DNA of 6,937 nt from Frankiaceae bacterium (GCA_030840615.1 JAVEEE010000388.1:1-6937); one strand, 5' to 3'; positions 1-6,137 are shown, numbered from the stretch's first letter. Notes: generated from the letters alone by a model not told the origin. Made by a program: numbers and translations.

Positions 1-754
1 AGAGCTTGAAGCCGACCACGCGCGGGATGAGCATCGAGACCGGCTGGCCGAGCATGGCCGCTTCGGCCTCGATGCCGCCGACGCCCCAGCCGAGTACGCC
101 GAGCCCGTTGATCATCGTCGTATGTGAATCGGTGCCGACCAGCGTGTCGGGATAGGCAACCGGCTTGTCCCCGTCCTCCGCACTCCCTTCGAAGACCACG
201 CGGGCGAGGTATTCGAGGTTGACCTGGTGCACGATGCCGGTGTCGGGCGGTACGACGACGAACCCCTCGAAGGCGTTCTGACCCCAGCGCAGGAACTGGT
301 AGCGCTCCTTGTTGCGCTCGAACTCCAGCGTCGCGTTCTTCTCGAATGCCTCCGGTGCGCCGAAGACGTCGACGATGACGGAGTGGTCGATGACGAGCTC
401 GGTCGGCACGAGCGGGTTGATCTTCTTGGCGTCGCCCCCGAGTGCCTGCATCGCCTCGCGCATCGCGGCGAGGTCGACGACGCAGGGCACGCCGGTGAAG
501 TCCTGCATCACGACGCGGGCCGGTGTGAACTGGATCTCGGCGTCGGGCTCGCCGTCGGGGTTCCAGGAAGCGAGTGACCGCACCTGCTCGGCGGTGACGT
601 TGTGGCCGTCCTCGTTGCGGAGCAGGTTCTCCAGCAGCACCTTGAGCGAGTAAGGGAGTCGGTCGCTGCCTTCGACGGCGTCGAGCCGGTAGATGGTCAC
701 GTCGTGCTCGCCGACGGACAACGTGGCCTTCGCACCGAAGCTGTCGTTGCTCAT
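1..754 (-). CDS. acnA: Aconitate hydratase AcnA, N-terminal 251 codons (runs off left edge)
   Basis: Aconitase isomerises citrate to isocitrate through cis-aconitate in the cytoplasmic TCA cycle; in many actinobacteria it also serves the methylcitrate cycle. Translating the minus strand from the ATG at 754 gives MSNDSFGAKATLSVGEHDVT, followed by the AcnA/IRP1-type landmarks IYRLDAVEG, SLKVLLENLLRNEDG and VVMQDFTGVPCVVDLAAMR. After these come FLRWGQNAF and GTDSHTTMINGLGVLGWG, with the substrate-site Asp-Ser-His at about residues 209-211. The family is usually about 900 residues, so roughly a quarter is visible; the Fe-S cysteines and the C-terminal swivel domain lie outside the window. The reading frame is open to the edge with no damage. 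The start is supported by a GAGGAG ribosome binding site six bases upstream. The ATG shares its A with the TGA stop of the upstream acnR-like gene, indicating one operon and probable translational coupling. The aconitase assignment is very secure; the functional statement is family knowledge. Confidence 0.96.
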   Translation of the reverse strand, partial: MSNDSFGAKATLSVGEHDVTIYRLDAVEGSDRLPYSLKVLLENLLRNEDGHNVTAEQVRSLASWNPDGEPDAEIQFTPARVVMQDFTGVPCVVDLAAMREAMQALGGDAKKINPLVPTELVIDHSVIVDVFGAPEAFEKNATLEFERNKERYQFLRWGQNAFEGFVVVPPDTGIVHQVNLEYLARVVFEGSAEDGDKPVAYPDTLVGTDSHTTMINGLGVLGWGVGGIEAEAAMLGQPVSMLIPRVVGFKL

Positions 755-1383
755 CAAGTGCTCCTCAAGTTTTCATTTGCGCGCGGGGCACGACGTTCTT
801 TTGCGTGCGGGGCACGACTTAGTTCCGGAGTGTCGCGCACCGCCTGCTCGGCAAGATCGAGCACCCCGTCGAGATGAACGACCGGCATGCCGGTCGCGAG
901 ATGGGTGACAAGCCCGTCGTAGACCAGCGCGAGGAACGCGGCGAGGGTCTCGACCGGGATGTCCGCGCGGACGACGCCCGCATCGCGTTGGCGGGCAAGC
1001 CGGGCCTGCGTCGCCCGGGCGATGCCGCGCAGGTGGCGCTCCCAGCCGGCCCGGAAGTCCGGGTCCGTCCGCAGCCGGCGGGTGACCTCGAGCTGCACGC
1101 CGAGCCAGCCGGCGTCCTTGTCGCGCAGCCGTCGCATCGCCTCCACCAGACCGGCCTCGTCGACGACGGCCGCGACCTCCTCGGCGTCCTCCTGGGCGAG
1201 GGCCAGGAACAGCGCGTCCTTGTCCGGGAAGTGGTGGAAGATCGCGCCGCGGGACAGCCCGGTGGCCTCCTCGAGCAGCCGGACCGTGGCGCCTTCGTAG
1301 CCGTGGGCTGCGAACGCCTGCCGAGCGCCGTCGAGCACCCGTTGTCGGGTGGCGGCGAGGCGTTCGGCGCTGACCTTCGGCAC
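754..1383 (-). CDS. acnR: TetR-family regulator, AcnR-type repressor of aconitase
   Basis: A 209-residue TetR/AcrR-family DNA-binding protein. The N-terminal helix-turn-helix lies at about residues 12-59, with the recognition region TVRLLEEATGLSRGAIFHHF at 33-52. The remainder is the all-helical ligand and dimerisation domain. The stretch from GYEGATVRLLEEATG through FLALAQEDA, then LRTDPDFRAGW and the late LDLAEQAVR segment, resembles, as I remember it, Corynebacterium glutamicum AcnR. That protein represses acn and was reported to bind citrate/Mg; the assignment is also supported by the adjacent acnA. The start is GTG at 1383, with no good alternative in frame and a -10 element placed so that transcription would begin at the GTG. 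Residues 190-209 form a basic tail with two eight-residue repeats (RAPHAKER, RAPRANEN) beyond where the corynebacterial protein ends. The order is acnR then acnA, the reverse of the corynebacterial and mycobacterial acn then tetR arrangement. The specific AcnR identity is inference from remembered similarity. Confidence 0.88.
   Translation of the reverse strand: MPKVSAERLAATRQRVLDGARQAFAAHGYEGATVRLLEEATGLSRGAIFHHFPDKDALFLALAQEDAEEVAAVVDEAGLVEAMRRLRDKDAGWLGVQLEVTRRLRTDPDFRAGWERHLRGIARATQARLARQRDAGVVRADIPVETLAAFLALVYDGLVTHLATGMPVVHLDGVLDLAEQAVRDTPELSRAPHAKERRAPRANENLRST
761..766 (-). promoter_or_regulatory. Ribosome binding site of acnA
   Basis: GAGGAG on the minus strand, six bases before the acnA ATG at 754. 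It lies inside the last codons of the upstream acnR-like gene. This means ribosomes finishing acnR are already positioned over the acnA initiation region. The site decides the start of acnA. Confidence 0.8.
776..823 (-). repeat. In-frame 24-bp tandem repeat with two small hairpins before acnA
   Basis: Two adjacent 24-bp units (776-799 and 800-823) are nearly identical: both share CGTGCCCCGC, then A or G, then CGCAAA on the minus strand. They encode RAPHAKER and RAPRANEN at the end of the acnR-like protein. Each unit holds an inverted repeat: CGTGC-CCC-GCACG at 816-804 and CGTGC-CCC-GCGCG at 792-780. The single difference keeps pairing in RNA as a U-G wobble. The hairpins end 14 bases upstream of the acnA GAGGAG. 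The repeat and pairing are seen directly. A role, for example in modulating acnA translation or binding a protein, is only a possibility; a simple slippage duplication is the neutral alternative. Confidence 0.75.
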
Positions 1384-1389
1384 CTGCTC

Positions 1390-1419
1390 ATCCTAACAAA
1401 CCGTACGTCCGTCTTGCAA
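1390..1419 (-). promoter_or_regulatory. Promoter of acnR-acnA, predicted leaderless
   Basis: On the minus strand a TTGCAA -35 candidate (1419-1414) is followed after 18 bases by TAGGAT (1395-1390), a strong actinobacterial -10. The six bases GAGCAG then lead to the GTG at 1383. The expected first transcribed base is therefore the G of the GTG start codon, giving a leaderless mRNA, which is common in actinobacteria. AGGA inside the -10 could also act as a Shine-Dalgarno sequence seven bases from GTG if transcription started further upstream. Confidence 0.6.
1401..1416 (-). promoter_or_regulatory. Putative AcnR operator in the acnR promoter
   Basis: The minus strand reads CAAGACGGACGTACGG. The published AcnR-binding motif, as I remember it, is CAGNACnnnCGTACTG. 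The site here matches 10 of 12 fixed positions in exact register, with mismatches only at motif positions 3 and 15. It lies between the -35 and -10 of the acnR-acnA promoter, overlapping part of the -35, which is where a repressor would block transcription. The sequence and its placement are seen; binding is inferred from the remembered motif and the AcnR-like protein encoded next to it. Confidence 0.55.
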
Positions 1420-1444
1420 GATACCTGGCGTCCTGACGTAGGCT
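1414..1444 (+). promoter_or_regulatory. Possible helD promoter sharing its -35 with acnR
   Basis: TTGCAA at 1414-1419 is self-complementary and sits at the centre of the perfect 10-bp palindrome TCTTGCAAGA (1412-1421). It can therefore serve as a -35 in both directions. On the plus strand it is followed after 19 bases by TAGGCT (1439-1444), an acceptable actinobacterial -10 (TANNNT). The expected transcript would start near 1451, 20 to 40 bases before the candidate helD start codons. The spacer is longer than ideal, so this is a weak call. Confidence 0.35.
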
Positions 1445-1470
1445 TGATCGCTCGAATTCAGACGGAATGA

Positions 1471-3663
1471 GTGTGTGGGGCGGGTCAGCGCGTGGCAGAC
1501 GGCAGGCAGGGTGAGCTCGATCGTGAGCAGGCCTATCTGACCCGTCTCTACGAGCGGCTGGACGCGCTGCGCGACCAGACCCGTGAGCGCCTTGCCGACG
1601 TACGCCGCCGGGGCGCCACCGGCACCCCGCAGAACCGCAGCGAGCGCGACGCCTTCGCCACGATGTATGAGGACCGGCTGGCCCAGCTCAACGCGGTCGA
1701 GTCGGGCCTCGCCTTCGGCCGGTTGGACATGCGGGGCGGCGACCGGCACCACATCGGACGCATCGGGCTCACCGACGACGGTCACGACACGCTGCTGGTC
1801 GACTGGCGAGCGCCGGTGGCTGAGCCGTTCTACCGGGCGACCGCCACTGACGCGCAAGGCGTCGTACGACGGCGGCACCTGCGCACTCGCGGACGGCGGC
1901 TGCTCGACGTCGAGGACGACGTGTTCGACCTCGAGTCGATGTCGGAGGAGGACCTGTCCACGCTCGGTGGCGAGGGCGCGCTGCTCGCCGCGCTGTCCGC
2001 TCGCCGGACCGGGCGGATGCGCGACATCGTCGAGACGATCCAGGCCGAGCAGGACCAGGTCATCCGCAGCGAGCTGTCCGGCGTCCTTGTGGTGCAAGGC
2101 GGGCCGGGCACCGGGAAGACAGCGGTCGCGCTGCACCGGGCGGCGTACCTGCTCTACTCCCATCGCGAGACGCTCGCGCGCACCGGTGTGCTGGTCGTCG
2201 GCCCCAACGCCGTGTTCCTGCGCTACATCGAGCAAGTGTTGCCGTCGCTGGGTGAGACAGGTGTGGTGCTCGCGACGTTGGAGACGCTCGTCCCGGGTGT
2301 CGTCGTCACCGCCGAGGAACCGCCGGAGGTTGCCGCGGCGAAGGCGGAGGCAGCAATGGCTGATCGCCTCGCGTCGACGGTGGCGTCCTACGAACGCGTC
2401 CCGGCCGAGCCGTTCGTCCTGACCTGGGACGAGCACGAGCTCACCCTCACCTCCGAGCAGATCGCCACCGCGCGTTCCCGCGCCCGTCGCTCCGGTCGCC
2501 GCCACAACCGGGGTCGTTACGTCTTCGCCAAGCAGCTGCTGCGCATGCTCATGGGACAGGTCGGTGCCCAGGATCCGGAGCTGGCCCGCCAGAAGTGGGT
2601 GCTGCGCGCGCTGATGCGGATGGACGAGTTCCGCGAGCTGGTCAACGAGTGCTGGCCGCTGGTCACCGCGATGCAAGTGGTCGAGGACATGTATGCCGAG
2701 GCCCGCGGCCCGTTGCGTCGTGACCGTGACTCCGGCTGGACGGCGGCGGACGTGCCGGTCATCGACGAGGCGGCGGCGCTGCTGGGTGACCCTGCCGAAG
2801 TGCTGGAGATGGCGGCGCGCCGGCGCCAGCAGCGCGAGGACACGCAGTATGCCCAGGAGGTGCTCTCGGTCTCCGGACTCACCGGCCGGGTCGACGCTGC
2901 GACCCTGGCCGCGCGCTACGCCGGTGCGTCGCGCACCGAGTCGATCGCGTCGCGCGCAGGCCGCGACGTCGCGTGGCACTACGGGCACGTCATCGTCGAC
3001 GAGGCCCAGGAGCTGTCGCCGATGGCGTGGCGGATGTTGCTGCGCCGGTGCCCGAGCCGGTCGATGACCGTGGTGGGCGACATTGCCCAGACCTCTGCCG
3101 CTTGGGGAGCGACGTCATGGTCCGCGGTGTTCGACGTCGTGGCGCCGGGCCGCTGGCGGTCCGCAGAGCTCACGGTCAACTACCGCACGCCGGTCGAGGT
3201 GATGGATCTCGCTGCGGACGTGCTGCACGCTGTCGATCCGTTGGCGAAGACGCCCACTTCGGTGCGGGAGACCGGCGTCGCTCCGCGGTCAGTGCAGGTC
3301 GACCGCACATTGCTGGCCAAGGCAGTGGCGGCGGAGGCGGAGTCCGAGCTCGCACTGGCCGCCGGTGGAACCGGGGGCGTGCTGGTGCCGCCCGCGCTGG
3401 TCGATGAAGTGCGTGCGGCGGTGTCCGAGCGGCTGCCGGCAGAGACGTCCGGGGAAGCGCTGGAGGCACCGGTATCGGTGCTGACCGTTGCGGCTGCGAA
3501 AGGTCTGGAGTTCGACTGCGTCGTGCTCGTCGAGGCGGCGGCCGTCGTCGGCGCGGGCACCAACGGCTTGCGCGATCTCTACGTCGCGATGACCCGTCCG
3601 ACGCAACGTCTCACCGTCGTACATGCCGAGAAGCTGCCCCAGGCCCTCGCGGCGTTGGGTTAG
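1471..3663 (+). CDS. helD: HelD, RNA-polymerase-associated UvrD-like helicase/ATPase
   Basis: HelD proteins use an SF1 motor to pull stalled or inactive RNA polymerase off nucleic acid and recycle it; some actinobacterial members (HelR) displace rifamycin. The 730-residue length matches the family. The N-terminal part (about residues 15-80) is charged, helical and probably coiled-coil, as in the secondary-channel arm. It is followed by the typical FGRLD, IGRIGL, DWRAPVAEPFY and RRRHLRTRGR segments (about 81-145). Motor motifs are intact: Walker A GGPGTGKT at 210-217, Walker B VDEAQE with D510/E511, and motif III VGDIAQ at 535-540. NYRT is at 570-573, AAKGLEFD at 675-682, and LYVAMTR ends in R709. 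The region between about 300 and 500 is the family's insertion within the 1A domain. GTG 1471 directly follows an in-frame TGA and is the longest possible start; GTG 1492, giving VADGRQGEL, is a serious alternative, and neither has a strong ribosome binding site. The gene is divergent from acnR. Whether this copy gives rifamycin tolerance cannot be told. Confidence 0.93.
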   Translation: MCGAGQRVADGRQGELDREQAYLTRLYERLDALRDQTRERLADVRRRGATGTPQNRSERDAFATMYEDRLAQLNAVESGLAFGRLDMRGGDRHHIGRIGLTDDGHDTLLVDWRAPVAEPFYRATATDAQGVVRRRHLRTRGRRLLDVEDDVFDLESMSEEDLSTLGGEGALLAALSARRTGRMRDIVETIQAEQDQVIRSELSGVLVVQGGPGTGKTAVALHRAAYLLYSHRETLARTGVLVVGPNAVFLRYIEQVLPSLGETGVVLATLETLVPGVVVTAEEPPEVAAAKAEAAMADRLASTVASYERVPAEPFVLTWDEHELTLTSEQIATARSRARRSGRRHNRGRYVFAKQLLRMLMGQVGAQDPELARQKWVLRALMRMDEFRELVNECWPLVTAMQVVEDMYAEARGPLRRDRDSGWTAADVPVIDEAAALLGDPAEVLEMAARRRQQREDTQYAQEVLSVSGLTGRVDAATLAARYAGASRTESIASRAGRDVAWHYGHVIVDEAQELSPMAWRMLLRRCPSRSMTVVGDIAQTSAAWGATSWSAVFDVVAPGRWRSAELTVNYRTPVEVMDLAADVLHAVDPLAKTPTSVRETGVAPRSVQVDRTLLAKAVAAEAESELALAAGGTGGVLVPPALVDEVRAAVSERLPAETSGEALEAPVSVLTVAAAKGLEFDCVVLVEAAAVVGAGTNGLRDLYVAMTRPTQRLTVVHAEKLPQALAALG

Positions 3664-3745
3664 CCGAGGTTCGCGAAAGCGCCGCGACTTGTCCGGCTGT
3701 GACACTGTGAAGTCCTGCTCGTTGCCGACTAAGGGAGATCCAGCC

Positions 3746-4009
3746 ATGGCGATTGTGCTGACCGCGACCGCGCCAACCCGCGAGCTCTACGATCAGGTCA
3801 GCGGCAACATCGGGGCTGAGATCGCGCCAGGGTTGATCGTGCATACGGCAAGCGAGGTCGACGGCGCGGTTCGGATCGTTGACATCTGGGAGAGCGCCGA
3901 CGACGCCATGGCGTTCGCACGCGACCGCCTGGGACCCGCGATCGCAGCCGCCGGCGCAGAGATGTCCCCGCCAGAGATCACCGAGGTCTTCGACCTGCAG
4001 CGTCCATAG
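3746..4009 (+). CDS. Small ABM-like dimeric alpha/beta-barrel protein, function unknown
   Basis: An 87-residue protein starting MAIVLTATAPTRELYDQV, preceded by AAGGGAGA (3731-3738) seven bases before the ATG. This favours ATG 3746 over upstream in-frame codons that overlap helD. The pattern is that of small actinobacterial proteins related to antibiotic-biosynthesis-monooxygenase (ABM) or stress-responsive A/B barrels. It has a beta strand (IVLTATA), a helix beginning RELYDQV, then PGLIVHTA, the strand VRIVDIWES, a second helix (ADDAMAFARDRLGPAI) and a final strand (TEVFDL). Most such proteins are dimers of unknown substrate; no catalytic residues or signal peptide are apparent. The 82-base gap after helD (3664-3745) holds no convincing terminator, so readthrough from helD is possible. 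I found no clear promoter in that gap either, though TTGTCC near 3689 was considered. The fold is a fair call; no specific function should be assigned. Confidence 0.8.
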   Translation: MAIVLTATAPTRELYDQVSGNIGAEIAPGLIVHTASEVDGAVRIVDIWESADDAMAFARDRLGPAIAAAGAEMSPPEITEVFDLQRP

Positions 4010-4031
4010 CGAAGGAAGCAACTCTTCGCAC

Positions 4032-4056
4032 CCCCACCTTCGACGCCACGGTGGGG
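4032..4056 (+). terminator. Terminator-like hairpin after the ABM-like gene
   Basis: CCCCACC (4032-4038) and GGTGGGG (4050-4056) form a perfect 7-bp GC-rich stem around an 11-base loop, starting 23 bases after the stop codon at 4009. There is only a weak T stretch (GTT) downstream, as is usual for high-GC actinobacterial terminators. It would separate the helD/ABM-like unit from the ECF sigma operon. Confidence 0.55.
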
Positions 4057-4119
4057 CGTTGTCACGTCGCCAGCTGTGGAACGGCTAGGCCACTCGGACC
4101 GACATCGTGCGCGATCTGG

Positions 4120-4149
4120 GCAACCTTTCGAGGGGGCTCGCCGGTCGTA
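4120..4149 (+). promoter_or_regulatory. Probable ECF-type promoter, likely autoregulated
   Basis: GCAACC (4120-4125) and GGTCGTA (4143-4149) are 17 bases apart and resemble the AAC-type -35 and CGT-type -10 of ECF promoters. Transcription would begin near 4155, about 24 bases ahead of the sigma gene and just before its AAGGGGGA ribosome binding site. ECF sigma genes commonly read their own promoters, so autoregulation is inferred. A second candidate, GGAAC (4078-4082) with CGAC (4100-4103) at 17 bases, lies further upstream and cannot be excluded. Confidence 0.45.
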
Positions 4150-4178
4150 GCGGCGTGGGCATCCAAGGGGGACTGGTG

Positions 4179-4706
4179 ATGGAACACCCGGCGACGTCCG
4201 AGCGGGCGCCGTTCGCGGAGTTCGTCGCCGTCAGAGGCCAGGCGCTGCAGCGCACCGCTTTCCTTCTCACCGGCGACTGGGCGGCCGCGGAGGACCTGCT
4301 GCAGACGGCGCTCGCGCGTGCCTATCCGCGGTGGGACCGCATCGTCCGCGATGACCCGGAGGCCTACGTCCGCCGGGTCATCGTCAACACCTGGTCGTCG
4401 TGGTGGCGGCGCAAGTGGCGCGGCGAGACCCCCACGGCCGAGCTACCCGAACGAGAAGGCCGCGATCCCTATGCCGAAGCGGATCGGCGCGATGACGTGC
4501 GACACGCACTGGCGCGGCTGCCGCAAAAGCAGCGGGCGGTCGTCGTACTGCGGTTTCACGAAGACATGTCCGAGGCCCAGGTTGCCGAGCTGCTCGGGGT
4601 CTCGGTCGGCACGGTGAAGAGCCAGGCGTCGAAGGCGCTGGCGAAGCTGCGCGCTGATGCGGCGCTGACCGGATACGGCGTCGCCGCGTCTGCGGAGGGT
4701 GAGTGA
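4179..4706 (+). CDS. ECF RNA polymerase sigma factor, SigE-like actinobacterial family
   Basis: A 175-residue extracytoplasmic-function sigma factor that directs RNA polymerase to a small regulon. Sigma-2 covers about residues 10-80: FAEFVAVRGQALQRTAFLLTG, the region 2.2 stretch AAEDLLQTALARAYPRW, and region 2.4 DPEAYVRRVIVNTWSSWWRR. Sigma-4 covers about 105-160: ALARLPQKQRAVVVLRFHED, then the helix-turn-helix SEAQVAELLGVSVGTVKSQA. This residue pattern is typical of the family named SigE-fam in Streptomyces-like genomes, which is not the same as S. coelicolor SigE itself. There is no SnoaL-like C-terminal extension. ATG 4179 was chosen because AAGGGGGA (4165-4172) lies six bases before it; the adjacent in-frame GTG at 4176 is too close. 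The stop is one base before the next ATG, so the sigma factor and the downstream membrane protein are co-transcribed and probably coupled. The signal it answers is unknown. Confidence 0.93.
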   Translation: MEHPATSERAPFAEFVAVRGQALQRTAFLLTGDWAAAEDLLQTALARAYPRWDRIVRDDPEAYVRRVIVNTWSSWWRRKWRGETPTAELPEREGRDPYAEADRRDDVRHALARLPQKQRAVVVLRFHEDMSEAQVAELLGVSVGTVKSQASKALAKLRADAALTGYGVAASAEGE

Positions 4707-4707
4707 G

Positions 4708-6108
4708 ATGACGTTCACCGATGAAGAGACCGCGCTGCGCCAGGCGCTCACCGACGCGACGCTGGGCCAGCCCGAGCGGCCCTTCGACCGGATGGTCGCT
4801 GTACGCCGCCGGCACGTCCGCAGCCGCACGATGCAATCCGTCGCCGCGATCGCGGCCGTCGGCGTCGTGGTCATCGGCACTCTGGTCGGCATCAACTCGG
4901 CGGGCTCGAAAAGGTCGCCCGTGCAGCCGCTGAACCTCGCGCCGAAGTCTTGGCAGCTCCCGTGGCCCAGTCGCATTCTTCCCTCCACCGACGAGGCGCG
5001 CGCCGCAGCCGGCCAGGATCTGGCCGAAGCGATGAGCTCATATTCGGACGACGAGGGATTGCGGTCCGCGGACGGGCGCCTCCTGTTCGCCGGCACACCC
5101 GCCGGGTCCCAGGTTCGCTGGCTGGTGCACGAAGCCGCTGTTACCACCGCGGACGGCAGCACGCTGCAAAGGCTGATCGCTTTCGCGCGGGCGCCCGGGG
5201 ACAACTCATGGACGAGGTACGTCGCCGATGCGCCACCGGTCGAAACCACGCAACTGGGATTTGCGTGGAATCGAGGCGAGCAGCACGAGGTCTTCGTCCT
5301 TGCGAGTCCCGAGGCCGAGACGGTGACACTTCTTGATCTCTCCAATGGCAGCCCTGTTCTCGAACCGGCCAATGTCGCGCTGGTCGATGGGACGGCGGAT
5401 CTGAACATCGCGCATCCGCTCGCGGATGGAACACTGTTCGTCAACACTGGTACTACGTTCTCCAACTATCCGGTGCTTGTACCGGCGGCAGCGGCCGAGG
5501 CTACTGCGACGCTCGACTGGCAACGCGTCCCCAGGCAGTTGGGTCCGACCGTCTCTGAGCAGTGGTCGTTGGTCGGTGCCGGGGACGGCAACCGGATCGA
5601 CGGTCGCGCCGACGGAGATGGCCAGCTGTCCGTGGGCGTGACGTGCGCCGGTCCAGGTGTGGTCTCGGTCACGCTGGAGAGCGGCGGTCATGAGGACGAC
5701 CTCGTGGAGAGTCGATGTGACGGAACGTTCACGGTCCAGCCCTCGAACCTCCCGCTGGATCCCGGTCGCCACGTCCACGTTGTTGTCGGAGCAAGCTCTG
5801 CGACGTTGTACGGCGTGGGGATCTACCAGGCACCTCAGCAGCCGGGAGCGGACTGCGGCGCAGCGTTCGACGGCTCTGCAGGCTCAGCCCCGTTCAGCTG
5901 CCGCGACTCCGGTCGATCAACCACGGTCAAGGGCTACGGGTGCCTGGACGGCCGCCGGCTGATGGCTGCTGAGTATGCAGACGGTGAGGACGCCGCCTGG
6001 GCATTTGCCGGCACCCCGTGGAAGCGCATCGGAACTCACGTCGACGAAGCGTTCGGGCAGGCGTTCAGCGACTGCACGGGTGGCCTGATCCGCTTGCCGG
6101 GGGGCTGA
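4708..6108 (+). CDS. Single-pass membrane protein, putative partner or sensor for the ECF sigma factor
   Basis: A 466-residue protein I do not recognise by name. Residues 1-43 are a short charged cytoplasmic part ending in RRRHVRSR. Residues 44-62 (SVAAIAAVGVVVIGTLVGI) are a clear transmembrane helix whose preceding positive charges predict N-in/C-out. About 400 residues would then lie outside the membrane. The outer part is rich in beta-prone strands, with a probable beta-sandwich around residues 300-375. It has six cysteines, all in the last third (313, 337, 383, 398, 412, 456), consistent with disulfides. No HxxxCxxC zinc anti-sigma motif is present. ATG 4708 is preferred because GGAGG (4694-4698) is nine bases before it; the in-frame GTG at 4699 touches that site. 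Position one base after the sigma gene suggests an anti-sigma factor or envelope sensor. This is inference from topology and context. Third-position G/C looks less extreme here than in neighbours, suggesting relaxed or lineage-specific evolution. Confidence 0.82.
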   Translation: MTFTDEETALRQALTDATLGQPERPFDRMVAVRRRHVRSRTMQSVAAIAAVGVVVIGTLVGINSAGSKRSPVQPLNLAPKSWQLPWPSRILPSTDEARAAAGQDLAEAMSSYSDDEGLRSADGRLLFAGTPAGSQVRWLVHEAAVTTADGSTLQRLIAFARAPGDNSWTRYVADAPPVETTQLGFAWNRGEQHEVFVLASPEAETVTLLDLSNGSPVLEPANVALVDGTADLNIAHPLADGTLFVNTGTTFSNYPVLVPAAAAEATATLDWQRVPRQLGPTVSEQWSLVGAGDGNRIDGRADGDGQLSVGVTCAGPGVVSVTLESGGHEDDLVESRCDGTFTVQPSNLPLDPGRHVHVVVGASSATLYGVGIYQAPQQPGADCGAAFDGSAGSAPFSCRDSGRSTTVKGYGCLDGRRLMAAEYADGEDAAWAFAGTPWKRIGTHVDEAFGQAFSDCTGGLIRLPGG

Positions 6109-6125
6109 GTGGCGACCGTCGCGGC

Positions 6126-6131
6126 TAACGT
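6126..6131 (+). promoter_or_regulatory. -10 element of the sirtuin gene, predicted leaderless
   Basis: TAACGT (6126-6131) fits the actinobacterial TANNNT -10 and is followed by exactly six bases before the GTG at 6138, so transcription would start on the start codon. There is no purine-rich ribosome binding site in the 29-base gap after the previous gene, which agrees with leaderless translation. No convincing -35 was found. Confidence 0.45.
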
Positions 6132-6137
6132 GCATAC

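Noticed and set aside
227..877. Several plus-strand frames of 70-116 codons opposite acnA
   Set aside because: The minus strand encodes an uninterrupted aconitase N-terminus here, so these are shadow frames.
1410..1425. The CTTGCAAG palindrome as a rifamycin-associated element (RAE) in front of a helR-type gene
   Set aside because: The RAE, as I remember it, has CTTGC and GCAAG half-sites separated by a base with GC-rich flanks. Here the half-sites overlap and the flanks do not match.
874..1470. A 198-codon plus-strand frame opposite the acnR-like gene
   Set aside because: It is a mirror frame of the TetR gene with no motif; the TetR helix-turn-helix on the other strand is clear.
1393..2988. 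A 531-codon open frame on the minus strand opposite helD
   Set aside because: helD is unmistakable on the plus strand with all motor motifs. The antisense frame is the usual long shadow of a high-GC gene, with R/H/G/A-rich composition, no recognisable domain and no ribosome binding site evidence.
3664..3745. A promoter or terminator between helD and the ABM-like gene
   Set aside because: TTGTCC near 3689 lacks a -10 at a proper distance, the TTCGCGAA palindrome at 3670-3677 is too short to act as a terminator, and no GC-rich hairpin with a T tract is present.
4443..5465. A 340-codon minus-strand frame spanning the sigma factor/membrane protein junction
   Set aside because: It lies antisense to two convincingly coding, coupled genes, has biased Ser/Arg/Ala composition and shows no family motif.
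5100..5560. Recent horizontal transfer of the membrane protein gene because of milder GC bias
   Set aside because: The shift is modest, there are no repeats, integrase or insertion-sequence ends at its borders, and the gene is tightly coupled to a typical sigma gene. Fast evolution of an exterior domain explains it as well.
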